Below are positions 55,598 to 64,000 of a stretch of DNA of 64,000 nucleotides, piece after piece. Each line of letters opens with the position of its first letter. Positions within the stretch are counted from its first letter, which is position 1. The stretch is from positions 1 through 64,000 of the forward strand of contig NZ_AMQY01000011.1 of NCBI RefSeq assembly GCF_000334215.1, given 5' to 3'. This DNA comes from Vreelandella jeotgali Hwa. GTDB taxonomy: Bacteria; Pseudomonadota; Gammaproteobacteria; Pseudomonadales; Halomonadaceae. Below the pieces are notes generated by a model that had not been told where the DNA came from, ran no database searches, and saw only the letters and a program-made list of their open reading frames with translations. Position numbers and translations under genes: made by a program.

Positions 55598-58558
55598 ATG
55601 GCGCAGGATAACGAGATTTTTCCGCTGAGCGGCCTGCCCGAGGCGCTGCAGGACGTCGCCGGCCAGGCGCGCGAACGCCTGGCCGATACGCTGGCACAGG
55701 AAGACGCAGACAGCCGGGCCGTCTGGCAGGCGCTCACCCCCGAGCGGCAGACCGCACTGGCGCGGGTGGTCACGGTATCCAACTTTGCCCAGGACGTGCT
55801 GGTGCGCACTCCGGCGCTGCTGGGTGAGCTGCAGGCGGCCGGCGAGCTGGACGCCACGCCGGCGCGGCCGGTGCTGGAGCGCCGGCTGGCGGATGCGCTG
55901 GCTCAGGCCGACGACGAGGAGACGCTTTACGCCGCCGTGCGGCGCTTTCGCCAGGCGAAAATGCTGGGGATTATCTGGCGCGACCTGAACCGCCCCGCCG
56001 GCCATGACGTCTGGCACACCACCGCCGCGGTTACCCTGCTGGCCGAGGTCACGCTGGAGGCCACGCTGGCCTGGCTTGAAGCCTTTTACACCCCGCGCTG
56101 GGGGCGTCCGGCGCCCTGCGAGGACGGCTCGGCCCAGCGGCTGGTAGTGCTGGGCATGGGCAAGCTGGGCGCCGGCGAGCTCAATCTGTCGTCGGATATC
56201 GACCTGATTTTTGCCTACGCCGAAGACGGCGAGACCCACGGCGGGCGCAAATCGCTGGCCCACCAGGAATACTTCACCAAAATCGGGCAGAAGCTGATCG
56301 CCGCGCTGGACAGCGTTACCGCCGACGGCTTTGCCTTTCGCGTGGATATGCGCCTGCGCCCGCTGGGCGACGGCGGCCCGCTGGTGGGCAGCTTTGCCGC
56401 GCTTCTGGCCTACTATCAGGATCAGGGCCGCGAGTGGGAGCGCTACGCCATGCTCAAGGCGCGGCCGGTGGCCGGCGATGTGGTCGGCGGCGCCGGGCTG
56501 CTGCGCGGGCTGCGTCCGTTCGTGTATCGCAAGTATCTGGACTTCGGCGCGATTGAATCCCTGCGCGGGCTCAAGACCATGATTCATCGCGAGGTCAAGC
56601 GGCGCAGCATGGAAAGCAACGTCAAGCTCGGCCCCGGCGGTATCCGCGAGGTGGAGTTTGTGGTTCAGGCGTTTCAGCTGATTCGCGGCGGTCGCGACAC
56701 CGAGCTGCAGCAGACCTCGCTGCGCGCCGCGCTGACACGGCTGCCGGCGCTGGGGCTGCTGCCGCAGGACGCCGTCGACGAGCTGCTGCCGGACTATGCG
56801 TTTCTGCGCGACCTCGAACACGCGCTACAGGCGCTGGACGACCGCCAGACCCAGCGACTGCCCGACGACCCCGACGCCCGGGAACGCGTCGCGCTGGCGC
56901 TGGGCTTTGCCGACTGGGCGGGCGTGATCGCGCGCCTGGGCGAAGGTCGCGAGCGCATCCAGGGGTATTTCGACGACGTCATCGCCGAGCCCGAAGAGGA
57001 TGTCGAAGACGCCGACAGCGACACCCCGGACCTTGAGCAGTGGCGCCAGCTGTGGCGCGGCGAACTGACCCCGGAGGCCGCCGTGCGGCGCCTGGGCGAA
57101 GCCGGGTTCGACGATCCCGACGGCGCGCGCAAGCGCCTGGAACGGCTGTATCATTCCCGCGCGGTGCAGGGCATGCAGCGCATCGGTTTTGAGCGCCTGG
57201 ATGCGCTGATGCCGCTGCTCCTCGATGCGCTGGCGCAGAATCCCACGCCCGACACCGCGCTGCCCCGGGTGCAACCGCTGATCGAAGCGGTGCTGCGGCG
57301 CACCGCGTATCTGGCGCTGCTGCGGGAAAACCCCCATGCCCTGGAACATCTGATGCGCCTGTGCGCGGCGAGCCCCTGGATCGCCGACCAGCTGGCGCGC
57401 TATCCGATTCTGCTCGACGAGCTGTTGACCCCGGAGTCGCTGTATACCCCGGCGAGCAAGGAGCGCCTGGCCGACGAGCTGCGCCAGACGCTGAACCGCC
57501 TGCCCGAGGACGACGAGGAAGCCCAGCTGGAAGCGCTGCGGGTGTTCAAGCACGCCCAGACGCTCCACGTCGCGGCGTCGGATATCGCCGGCACCCGCCA
57601 CCTGATGAACGTCAGCGACTACCTGACCTACATCGCCGAGGTGATTCTCGATGCGGTGCTGGCCATGGCCTGGAAGCATCTGACCCGTAAACACGGTGTG
57701 CCCCCGGGCATGCACCGCGACCTGGCCGAATTTCTGGTGGTGGGCTACGGCAAGCTCGGCGGCATCGAGCTGGGCTACGGTTCCGATCTGGACCTGGTGT
57801 TCCTCCACCGCGCCACTCGGGGAGCCACCGATGGCCGCCGCCCGGTGGACGCCTCGGTGTTCTTCACGCGCCTGGGGCAGCGCATGATTCATCTGCTGAC
57901 CGCGATTACGCCCGCCGGCAGCCTGTATGAAGTCGACATGCGCCTGCGCCCGTCGGGCAACGCCGGGCTGCTGGTGACGTCGCTGGCCGCCTACGCCGAC
58001 TACCAGCGCCAGAACGCCTGGACCTGGGAGCATCAGGCGCTGGTACGCGCCCGGGTGGTGGCCGGCGATGCTACCCTCGCCGAGCGTTTCAACGCCGTGC
58101 GCCGGGAGGTGCTGGGGCAGGCTCGGCCGCGGCCGACGCTGCGCGATGACGTGGTTCACATGCGCCAGCGGATGCGCGCCCACCTGAGCAGCCGCACCCG
58201 GGAAACCTTTGACGTCAAACAGGACGCCGGCGGCATGGTGGATATCGAGTTTCTTTGCCAGTATGCCGTGCTCGCGCGGGGTGCCGAGGCGCCGGCGCTG
58301 CTGACCTACAGCGACAACGTGCGCATTCTGGATACGCTGCTGGACACCGGCTACCTGCCCGCCGACGAGGCCCGGGAACTGCGCGATGCCTATCTGGCCT
58401 ATCGCAGCACCGCCCATCGCGCCGCCTTGACCGGCGACCGGGCCCGGGTCGCGGCGGGCACCTTCGAGGCCCACCGCCGCGCCGTCACCGAGCTCTGGGC
58501 GCGGGTGTTCGAGCCGGCGGCGACCGACGAAGGCGCGTCGTCGTCACTCCCGGGTTAA
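55598..58558 (+). CDS. glnE: Glutamine synthetase adenylyltransferase/deadenylase
   Basis: A 986-residue bifunctional nitrogen-regulatory enzyme that adds or removes AMP on glutamine synthetase. The two nucleotidyltransferase halves each have a G-GKLG motif: GMGKLGAGELNLSSDIDLIF (about residues 184-203, deadenylase half) and GYGKLGGIELGYGSDLDLVF (about 715-734, adenylylase half). Linker helices with acidic runs join them. The length matches the family (about 945-1000). It is co-directional with dacB-dgkA and ends 12 bases before the AEC gene. Confidence 0.97.
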   Translation: MAQDNEIFPLSGLPEALQDVAGQARERLADTLAQEDADSRAVWQALTPERQTALARVVTVSNFAQDVLVRTPALLGELQAAGELDATPARPVLERRLADALAQADDEETLYAAVRRFRQAKMLGIIWRDLNRPAGHDVWHTTAAVTLLAEVTLEATLAWLEAFYTPRWGRPAPCEDGSAQRLVVLGMGKLGAGELNLSSDIDLIFAYAEDGETHGGRKSLAHQEYFTKIGQKLIAALDSVTADGFAFRVDMRLRPLGDGGPLVGSFAALLAYYQDQGREWERYAMLKARPVAGDVVGGAGLLRGLRPFVYRKYLDFGAIESLRGLKTMIHREVKRRSMESNVKLGPGGIREVEFVVQAFQLIRGGRDTELQQTSLRAALTRLPALGLLPQDAVDELLPDYAFLRDLEHALQALDDRQTQRLPDDPDARERVALALGFADWAGVIARLGEGRERIQGYFDDVIAEPEEDVEDADSDTPDLEQWRQLWRGELTPEAAVRRLGEAGFDDPDGARKRLERLYHSRAVQGMQRIGFERLDALMPLLLDALAQNPTPDTALPRVQPLIEAVLRRTAYLALLRENPHALEHLMRLCAASPWIADQLARYPILLDELLTPESLYTPASKERLADELRQTLNRLPEDDEEAQLEALRVFKHAQTLHVAASDIAGTRHLMNVSDYLTYIAEVILDAVLAMAWKHLTRKHGVPPGMHRDLAEFLVVGYGKLGGIELGYGSDLDLVFLHRATRGATDGRRPVDASVFFTRLGQRMIHLLTAITPAGSLYEVDMRLRPSGNAGLLVTSLAAYADYQRQNAWTWEHQALVRARVVAGDATLAERFNAVRREVLGQARPRPTLRDDVVHMRQRMRAHLSSRTRETFDVKQDAGGMVDIEFLCQYAVLARGAEAPALLTYSDNVRILDTLLDTGYLPADEARELRDAYLAYRSTAHRAALTGDRARVAAGTFEAHRRAVTELWARVFEPAATDEGASSSLPG

Positions 58559-58570
58559 TCGGAATATCGC

Positions 58571-59464
58571 ATGCTTAGCCAGATTCTGACCACGCTTCTC
58601 CCCGTCTTTCTGATTGCCGGCTGCGGCACGCTTTACGGGCATTTTCGCACGCCGGATATCCGCAGCCTGAACACCCTGAACATGGAGCTGTTTGTCCCGC
58701 TGCTGGTGTTTGCGGTGCTCGCCGAGCGCGATGCGCCGCTTTCCGACTACGCCTGGCTGGCGCTCGGCGCCGCCGCCGTGGTGCTGGGATCGGGGCTGGT
58801 GCTGTGGCCGCTGGCACGCTGGTTGCGCATGGCGCCCAGGATGTTTCTGCCGCCCATGATGTTCAACAACACCGGCAATATGGGGCTGCCGCTGATCGTG
58901 CTGGCGTTTGGCGACCAGGCGCTGCCCGCGGCGGTAGTGGTGTTTATCGTCGAGATGGTGCTGCATTTTTCGGTGGGGCTTTACATGGTAGACCCCGGCA
59001 CGCCGCTGTGGCGGCTGATGCGTCTGCCCATCGTGCTCGCGAGTCTCGCCGGGCTGGCGGTAAATCTGGCGGGCGTAGCGCTGCCCGAGTGGTTGATCGC
59101 GCCCATGCACACCCTGGGGGAAGTCAGCATCCCGCTGATGCTGTTTGCGCTGGGCGTGCGCCTGCTGGAGGTGGATTTCGGCGACTGGCGCACCGGGCTG
59201 CTGGGCGCGCTGGCATGCCCGGTGTCGGGGATATTGGTGGCGCTGCCGCTGGCCTGGCTACTGCCGCTGGATACGCTGGGGCTGGCGGTGCTGCTGGTGT
59301 TTGCCGCGCTGCCGCCGGCGGTGCTCAATTACCTGGTGGCCGAGCAGTACCGGCTCTCGCCGCACCGGGTTGCCTCGCTGGTACTGATCGGCAACCTGGG
59401 CAGCCTGGTGGTCATGCCGCTGATCCTGGCCGCCGTGTTTACCTGGGTGCACGCGCCGGCCTGA
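58571..59464 (+). CDS. AEC family transporter
   Basis: A 297-residue membrane protein of the auxin-efflux-carrier superfamily with about 10 hydrophobic segments. Conserved elements are LNTLNMELFVPLLVFAVL, MFNNTGNMGLPLIVLAFG and the C-terminal VLIGNLGSLVVMPLIL. Bacterial AEC proteins move organic acids such as malate; the substrate here is unknown. It starts 12 bases after glnE and so probably shares its transcript. Confidence 0.9.
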   Translation: MLSQILTTLLPVFLIAGCGTLYGHFRTPDIRSLNTLNMELFVPLLVFAVLAERDAPLSDYAWLALGAAAVVLGSGLVLWPLARWLRMAPRMFLPPMMFNNTGNMGLPLIVLAFGDQALPAAVVVFIVEMVLHFSVGLYMVDPGTPLWRLMRLPIVLASLAGLAVNLAGVALPEWLIAPMHTLGEVSIPLMLFALGVRLLEVDFGDWRTGLLGALACPVSGILVALPLAWLLPLDTLGLAVLLVFAALPPAVLNYLVAEQYRLSPHRVASLVLIGNLGSLVVMPLILAAVFTWVHAPA

Positions 59465-59471
59465 CCCGGGG

Positions 59472-59825
59472 CTAACGCTCTCGGGGTTCGTCGTCCCTGA
59501 TGGAATAATGCCCTTCCAGGGTTTCGTGCGGCCCCGGCGGCTCACGGCGGGCATTGCCGCCGCCGATATCGGTGGCCTGGTGGGCGCGCGCCGCTTCCAT
59601 GCGCTTTTTCATGCGGTGGCGTAAAAACGGCATCATCGCCCAGCCGATGAGCAGCAGCACCAGCCCCAGCACCAGCGCTATTATCATCATGGCGCCAAAC
59701 AGCAGCCAGGTAAAAAACAGCTTGATACTGCTCGCCAGGCTGTCCGGGCGGGTTTGTGCCGCGCGGGCACGCCAGCGGTTGGCGGCCTGCCAGGCGGCAT
59801 TGCGCGAGTTGTGAGGATCGGGCAT
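59472..59825 (-). CDS. Uncharacterised small membrane protein
   Basis: A 117-residue protein with a soluble N terminus (MPDPHNSRNAAWQAANRWRA), one long or two short hydrophobic helices (LFFTWLLFGAMMIIALVLGLVLLLIGWAMMP region, about residues 35-65), a basic cytosolic loop (RHRMKKRME), and an acidic tail (YSIRDDEPRER). No family is recognised. The start at 59825 follows GGAG eight bases upstream; the longer ORF to 59927 has no support. It is convergent with the AEC gene with an 8-base gap. Confidence 0.7.
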   Translation of the reverse strand: MPDPHNSRNAAWQAANRWRARAAQTRPDSLASSIKLFFTWLLFGAMMIIALVLGLVLLLIGWAMMPFLRHRMKKRMEAARAHQATDIGGGNARREPPGPHETLEGHYSIRDDEPRER

Positions 59826-60049
59826 GAGGCGGTCTCCACGAGCGAATAACGGCTCGGTGTCGAGGGTTGATACCGTATTGGAACACAGCCGGCCGTTTGG
59901 GTTCAGCCGCGTGGGCGTGGCTGTCATTCCCGGATTTATATTCAGGTTCGCTTATGCGAACAGGCCGCTGAGCTGGTAGAGTCTGCACGGCGCCGGCCCG
60001 GCATTGTGTCCGGTCGACGACGAATCCAACGCGAGGTCAAGGAGACGAC

Positions 60050-61675
60050 ATGGCAAATCACGGCGGCAGGACGGTATTCATTGCCTCAACGGTGATTATT
60101 CTGGGGCTGGTCCTCGTCGGCGCCGCGTTCCCCGAGGCTTTTGGCCATGCGGCCCAGGCCGCGCTGGATAGCATTACCCGGCTGTTTGGCTGGTTTTATC
60201 TGTTTTCGGTATTCGGTTTCGTGGTGTTTTTGCTGGGGCTGGCGTTTTCCCGTTATGGCAAGGTGCGGCTGGGCCCCCAGGACAGCCGGCCCAACTACAG
60301 CTTTTTTTCCTGGGTGAGCATGCTGCTGGCGGCCGGCTTTGGCGTGGGGCTGGTGTTTTACGGCATGGCCGAGCCCATGTCGCACTTCATCGAGCCGCCC
60401 TACGGCGACCAGCAAGCGGGCACTACCGAAGCCGCGCGCCTGGCCATTCAGTACACCTACTTTAACTGGGGCATTCACCAGTGGGCGGCGTTTTCCGTCG
60501 TGGGGCTGATCATTGCCTACTTCCAGTTCCGCAAGGGCCAGGCGGGGCTGGTGTCGTCGGTGCTCTCTTCGGTGACCGCCAAATATCCCCGGGTGCGCCG
60601 CTACGCCTCCTGGCTGGACGTGTTCGCCGTCGTGGCCACGGTCATGGGCGTGGCCACATCGCTGGGGCTGGGTGTGCTGCAGATGAACGGCGGGCTCAAC
60701 GCGGTTTTCGGCCTGCCGGAAAACGGCTGGTGGCAGTTCGTGATTCTGCTGGTGATGTTCTGCGCCTACATGGCCTCAACCTGGTCGGGCCTCGACAAGG
60801 GCATCAAGCGTTTGTCCAACCTCAACATGGCGATGTGCATCCTCCTGATGCTGTACGTGCTGCTCTCGGGGCCCACCGTGGCGATTCTGGAAACCATCAC
60901 CCTGGGCATCGGCGACTACCTGCAGAACTTCATCAGCATGAGCCTGCGCATCGCGCCGTATACCGACACCAACTGGGGCAGCGACTGGACGATTTTCTAC
61001 TGGGCCTGGGTGATCGCCTGGTCGCCGTTTGTGGGCACCTTCGTGGCCCGGGTGTCGCGCGGGCGTACCATCAAGGAATACGTCTTCGGCGTGCTGCTGG
61101 TGCCGCCGCTGCTGGCCTGCCTGTGGATCGGCGTGTTCGGCGGCGCCGCGCTGCACATGGAGCTGGGCGGCGGCGATATCGGCCTGGCGCAGGCGACCCA
61201 GGACAACATCACCGTGGCGCTGTTTGAAATGTTCGACCTGATGCCGTTTTCCGGCCTGCTGTCGATCATGGCGATGCTGTTGATCTTCGTCTTTCTGGTG
61301 ACCTCGGCGGATTCGGCGTCGTACATTGTGGCGCAGATGACCGATAACGGCTCGATCAATCCGCCGCTGTACAAGCGCGTGCTCTGGGGCGTGCTGATCG
61401 CCGCGATCTGCCTGACGCTGATTGTCGCCGGCGGGCTGACCGGGCTGCAGTCGGCGGCGGTGCTGTCGGCGTTGCCGTTCACCTTCATTCTCTACATGAT
61501 GATCGTGGTGCTGCTGCGCGAACTGCGCGCCGACCGCAAGGCGATGCTGACTCAGCTGTACCGCCGCCACGGCGAAACGCCCGTGGGCGCCGATGCCTTC
61601 GAGGCCGATCAGCTGGGCGAGGAGGAGCGTCTGCGGCGTGCGCCCAGCGTGGTCAATCGGCGCATCAATCATTAA
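60050..61675 (+). CDS. BCCT family betaine/carnitine/choline transporter
   Basis: A 541-residue carrier with 12 transmembrane segments. It has LAAGFGVGLVFYGMAEPMSH (about residues 93-112) and the BCCT signature WTIFYWAWVIAWSPFVGTFV followed by ARVSRGRTIKEY (about 322-354). It imports quaternary ammonium osmolytes, driven by Na+ or H+. The short charged C-terminal tail could sense osmolality, but is shorter than that of BetP. A 53-residue membrane protein gene starts two bases after the stop. ATG 60050 follows AAGGAGACG. Confidence 0.93.
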   Translation: MANHGGRTVFIASTVIILGLVLVGAAFPEAFGHAAQAALDSITRLFGWFYLFSVFGFVVFLLGLAFSRYGKVRLGPQDSRPNYSFFSWVSMLLAAGFGVGLVFYGMAEPMSHFIEPPYGDQQAGTTEAARLAIQYTYFNWGIHQWAAFSVVGLIIAYFQFRKGQAGLVSSVLSSVTAKYPRVRRYASWLDVFAVVATVMGVATSLGLGVLQMNGGLNAVFGLPENGWWQFVILLVMFCAYMASTWSGLDKGIKRLSNLNMAMCILLMLYVLLSGPTVAILETITLGIGDYLQNFISMSLRIAPYTDTNWGSDWTIFYWAWVIAWSPFVGTFVARVSRGRTIKEYVFGVLLVPPLLACLWIGVFGGAALHMELGGGDIGLAQATQDNITVALFEMFDLMPFSGLLSIMAMLLIFVFLVTSADSASYIVAQMTDNGSINPPLYKRVLWGVLIAAICLTLIVAGGLTGLQSAAVLSALPFTFILYMMIVVLLRELRADRKAMLTQLYRRHGETPVGADAFEADQLGEEERLRRAPSVVNRRINH

Positions 61676-61677
61676 CT

Positions 61678-61839
61678 ATGGCAAGATACTCACGCCGTGG
61701 CGCAACCCGCCAACCGTCCACCCGCGATGCCGCCAACGGCAACCGGTTTGACCGCTGGCTGAACGCGGCGGTGTCGTTGGCCGTGGTGATTGCGATGACG
61801 GTGGGAGCGGCGGCCGTGCTTGCGCACTGGCTGCTGTAG
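61678..61839 (+). CDS. 53-residue single-pass membrane protein behind the BCCT carrier
   Basis: The ORF starts two bases after the BCCT stop codon and is too short for standard size cut-offs. A basic, polar N terminus (MARYSRRGATRQPSTRDAAN) is followed by one transmembrane helix (LNAAVSLAVVIAMTVGAAAV, about residues 29-48) and a short end HWLL. The high-GC codon use matches the neighbours. Translation would depend on coupling to the BCCT gene, since no independent ribosome-binding site is obvious. The position suggests a small accessory or regulatory subunit of the carrier; no family is recognised. Confidence 0.65.
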   Translation: MARYSRRGATRQPSTRDAANGNRFDRWLNAAVSLAVVIAMTVGAAAVLAHWLL

Positions 61840-61904
61840 CGTCCCGCCTTGCGCTGCTCCGCCGGCGTTTTTAGCTACCGACACCGATAACACCGGAAAC
61901 TGCC

Positions 61905-63278
61905 ATGCCGTCCGAATCGTCCCGTCGCGACCCCGCTCAGGCCCCGCCGTCGGCATACGCCTCGCGCCGGGAAATTCTCGGCTGGGCGATGTTCGATTTC
62001 GCCAATCAGGCCTATACGCTGCTGATTATCACCGTGGTATTCGGCGAGCTGTTTACCACGGTGATTGTCGGCGAGCATCACGGCAGCTACCGGCTGGCCA
62101 ACTTTCTCTGGAGTCTGGCGCTGGCCATCAGCTATCTGATGGTGGTGGTCACGGCGCCGCTGTGCGGGGCGGTCATGGACGGTCGTGCCGCCAAGAAGCG
62201 CTTTCTGTGGTGGAGCTATCTGGCCACGGTGGCGTCGACCGCGATGCTCTACTTTGTCGCGCCGGGATACGTGGCGCTGGGCTTCGTGCTGATTATTGTC
62301 TCCAACTATGCCTATTCCATGGGCGAGTCGTTTATCGCGGCGTTTCTCCCCGAGCTGGGGCCGCCGTCGGCGCTGGGGCGGATTTCCGGCTTCGGCTGGG
62401 CGCTGGGGTACATCGGCGGGCTGTTCGCCGCCGGCTTTACTCTGGTGGTGCTGGGCGAGGCCACCGCCGACAACTTTTCGCGTATCCGCTTTGTGGGGCC
62501 GTTTGCCGCCGGGTTTTTCCTGCTGGCGGCGCTGCCGACCTTTGCCTGGCTGAAAGAGCGCGGTACCCCCCGGGCGGTGAATGAGCCCTACCGCCGCATT
62601 GCCCGCCGGCGCCTGATGGTAACGCTGCGCGACCTGCGCCACTTTCAGGACCTGAGCCGGTTTCTGGTCTCGCTGCTGTTTTCCATGGCCGGCGTTTACA
62701 TTGTGATCGCCTTTGCCTTTATCTATGGCGGCCAGGTCATCGGCTGGGACGCCGGGGTGCGCAACATCATGTTTATTATCGTACAGCTGACCGCGGCGGC
62801 GGGGGCGCTGGGCTTCGGCGCGCTCCAGGACCGCCTGGGCGCAAAGTTTACCTACCAGATGACGCTGGTGCTGTGGGTCGCCTCCATTGTGGCGATCTGG
62901 GCCACGCCGACGCTGACCGCATGGGTCAACGCGCAGCTGGGCTGGCACTGGCAGGCGCAGTACCTGTTTCTGGTGGTAGGCTGTCTGGCAGGGTTGAGCC
63001 TGGGCTCCAGCCAGTCGGCCAGCCGGGCGCTGGTGGGGCTGTTTTCACCGGCGGGCAAGGCGGCCGAGTTTTTCGGCTTCTGGGGGCTGGCCAACAAGCT
63101 GGCCGGCGTTTTCGGCATTGTGCTGCTGGGGTTGCTTCAGGCCCTGATCGGGCTGGCGGCCTCCATCCTGCTGTGTGCGGGGCTGTTCATGGCGGCGATG
63201 CTGATTTGTGCCCGGGTGAATGAGACCCGGGGGCGTGCCGCGGCCTGCCGGTGGCAGCCGGCGGCGGACGGCACTTAG
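61905..63278 (+). CDS. MFS transporter (UMF1/Atg22-like)
   Basis: A 457-residue membrane protein with about 12 hydrophobic segments. The segment EILGWAMFDFANQAYTLLII (about residues 23-42) and LPELGPPSALGRISGFGWAL followed by GYIGGL are typical of the UMF1/Atg22-like branch of the major facilitator superfamily, often annotated as amino-acid or unknown-solute exporters. The substrate is unknown. The start at 61905 follows an ACCGGAAACTGCC stretch with weak GGAA. It ends 8 bases before the protease gene. Confidence 0.85.
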   Translation: MPSESSRRDPAQAPPSAYASRREILGWAMFDFANQAYTLLIITVVFGELFTTVIVGEHHGSYRLANFLWSLALAISYLMVVVTAPLCGAVMDGRAAKKRFLWWSYLATVASTAMLYFVAPGYVALGFVLIIVSNYAYSMGESFIAAFLPELGPPSALGRISGFGWALGYIGGLFAAGFTLVVLGEATADNFSRIRFVGPFAAGFFLLAALPTFAWLKERGTPRAVNEPYRRIARRRLMVTLRDLRHFQDLSRFLVSLLFSMAGVYIVIAFAFIYGGQVIGWDAGVRNIMFIIVQLTAAAGALGFGALQDRLGAKFTYQMTLVLWVASIVAIWATPTLTAWVNAQLGWHWQAQYLFLVVGCLAGLSLGSSQSASRALVGLFSPAGKAAEFFGFWGLANKLAGVFGIVLLGLLQALIGLAASILLCAGLFMAAMLICARVNETRGRAAACRWQPAADGT

Positions 63279-63286
63279 GAGGCTAT

Positions 63287-63808
63287 ATGTCAGCACGGAA
63301 CGGAGGGCGGCGCGGCGGTATCGTCATGATGCTGCTGTTCTGGATACTGCTGATGACCGTCGGCACCTGGTGGCTGCAGGGCGGACTGGAGTCGCTGACC
63401 CACCCCAACGCCGATCTGGTGACCACCGCTGACAGCGGCATGCCGCTAACCCTGGAGCGCAACCGCGCCGGGCATTTCAAGGCGCCGGGCGAGATCAACG
63501 GCGAGCCGGTTACGTTTCTGCTGGATACCGGCGCGACCTATGTGGCGCTGCCCGGCGGGCTGGCCGACAGGCTGGGGCTGAAACGCGGCGAGCGCGTCTG
63601 GTTCAGCACCGCCAACGGCCGGGTCAAGGGGGCGCGGGTGCAGCTGGATTCGGTCGGCCTGGGCGGTATCCGCATGCGCGATGTTCAGGGCTCGGTGAGC
63701 CCCAACATGGACAACGACACCGTGCTGCTGGGCATGAGCTTTTTAAGCCGGCTGAGCATCCGCATTCACGACGGCGAAATGGTGCTTTCCCTGCCCGATT
63801 CCCCCTGA
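63287..63808 (+). CDS. Retropepsin-like aspartic protease (clan AA, TIGR02281 type)
   Basis: A 173-residue protein with one N-terminal transmembrane helix (MMLLFWILLMTVGTWWLQGG, about 14-33) and a single-lobe aspartic protease domain. The catalytic motif is FLLDTGATYVALP (Asp-Thr-Gly, about residues 84-96), with DTVLLGMSFLSRLSI as the second conserved segment of clan AA. It probably works as a homodimer on the periplasmic side; its substrate is unknown. AGGAGG precedes the ATG at a 6-base spacing. It is 8 bases after the MFS gene. Confidence 0.88.
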   Translation: MSARNGGRRGGIVMMLLFWILLMTVGTWWLQGGLESLTHPNADLVTTADSGMPLTLERNRAGHFKAPGEINGEPVTFLLDTGATYVALPGGLADRLGLKRGERVWFSTANGRVKGARVQLDSVGLGGIRMRDVQGSVSPNMDNDTVLLGMSFLSRLSIRIHDGEMVLSLPDSP

Positions 63809-63971
63809 TAACGGCCGGCAGGCAGCAGGACGCGGGAAACGCCAGCCGTAGCCGTCGTCGAAAACAGCGCAATGTCGCGGGCAGCGCGGAATCGTCGTGT
63901 CGGCGTCCTTGCTGTATGCTGATGCCGATCATGCCGCAAGGCGGCAGTATTCCACACTTCAAGGAGCGGCC

Positions 63972-64000
63972 ATGGGGATTGAAACCGGAGGTCTGCTGGG
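63972..64000 (+). CDS. Start of a gene cut by the window end (MGIETGGLL...)
   Basis: Only nine codons are visible after an AAGGAG ribosome-binding site. MGIETGGLL resembles the start of short phospholipase D N-terminal-domain-like (PLDc_N) membrane proteins, but this is too little sequence to decide. Confidence 0.5.

Overview
The window is a high-GC gammaproteobacterial chromosome segment, most likely from Halomonas or a close relative (Halomonadaceae). This is inferred from gene content and style: a FabY-type ketoacyl synthase, PanZ-like and AsmA proteins, SelD/MnmH, ferric-iron ABC genes, and several osmolyte or sodium-linked transporters (a ProX-type betaine-binding protein, a BCCT carrier and an NhaC-family antiporter). 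No phage, CRISPR array or chromosomal origin was seen.

Layout. 1-2.6 kb: the 3' end of an rRNA operon (23S, 5S, terminator). 2.7-13 kb: hisC, an NlpE-like lipoprotein, radA, selD-mnmH, a glutamine-amidotransferase-like protein lacking its nucleophile, yjaG, and a minus-strand hisB-hisH-hisA-hisF operon ending in an outer-membrane protein. 13-17.4 kb: panZ-like, asmA, mutY and yggX. 17.5-17.9 kb: tRNA-Phe, tRNA-Gln and tRNA-Thr behind a near-consensus promoter. 18.3-22.1 kb: an nhaC-like gene, kbl and tdh coupled by 4-base overlaps. 22.1-26 kb: thrB and polA.

26-32.6 kb is an accessory, rearranged region. polA is followed by REP-like elements, a DUF3024 gene and tspO, then a second, diverged copy of the last 198 bases of polA. 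After that comes an AT-rich stretch with two identical inverted IS481-family elements, an IS30-family element, a 44-residue lipoprotein, a frameshifted gene remnant, and a lipoprotein gene with an intact promoter that is split by one IS481 copy (perfect 5-bp target duplication) and carries a single-base frameshift.

32.6-38 kb: an orphan proX, a 34-bp tandem repeat array, and a ferric-iron ABC transporter whose three genes lie in alternating orientations with Fur-box-like sites. 38-44 kb: tmcA, pepD, dps, glycerate kinase and an entericidin-like peptide. 44-52.3 kb is a minus-strand run (fabY-coaD-ferredoxin-MATE-atoE-thioesterase-voltage-sensor-like protein-purU). 52.5-64 kb: a TrmB-like methyltransferase, an SMR pump, dacB, dgkA, glnE, an AEC carrier, a BCCT carrier with a previously uncalled 53-residue membrane protein just behind it, an MFS carrier, a retropepsin-like protease, and the first codons of a further gene.

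Themes. Core housekeeping dominates. Novelty is concentrated in the polA-downstream region, in small proteins below usual annotation cut-offs, in degenerate short tandem repeats that recur in intergenic DNA (2.65, 17.9, 18.25, 27.47, 33.8 and 53.55 kb), and in enzymes with altered catalytic motifs.
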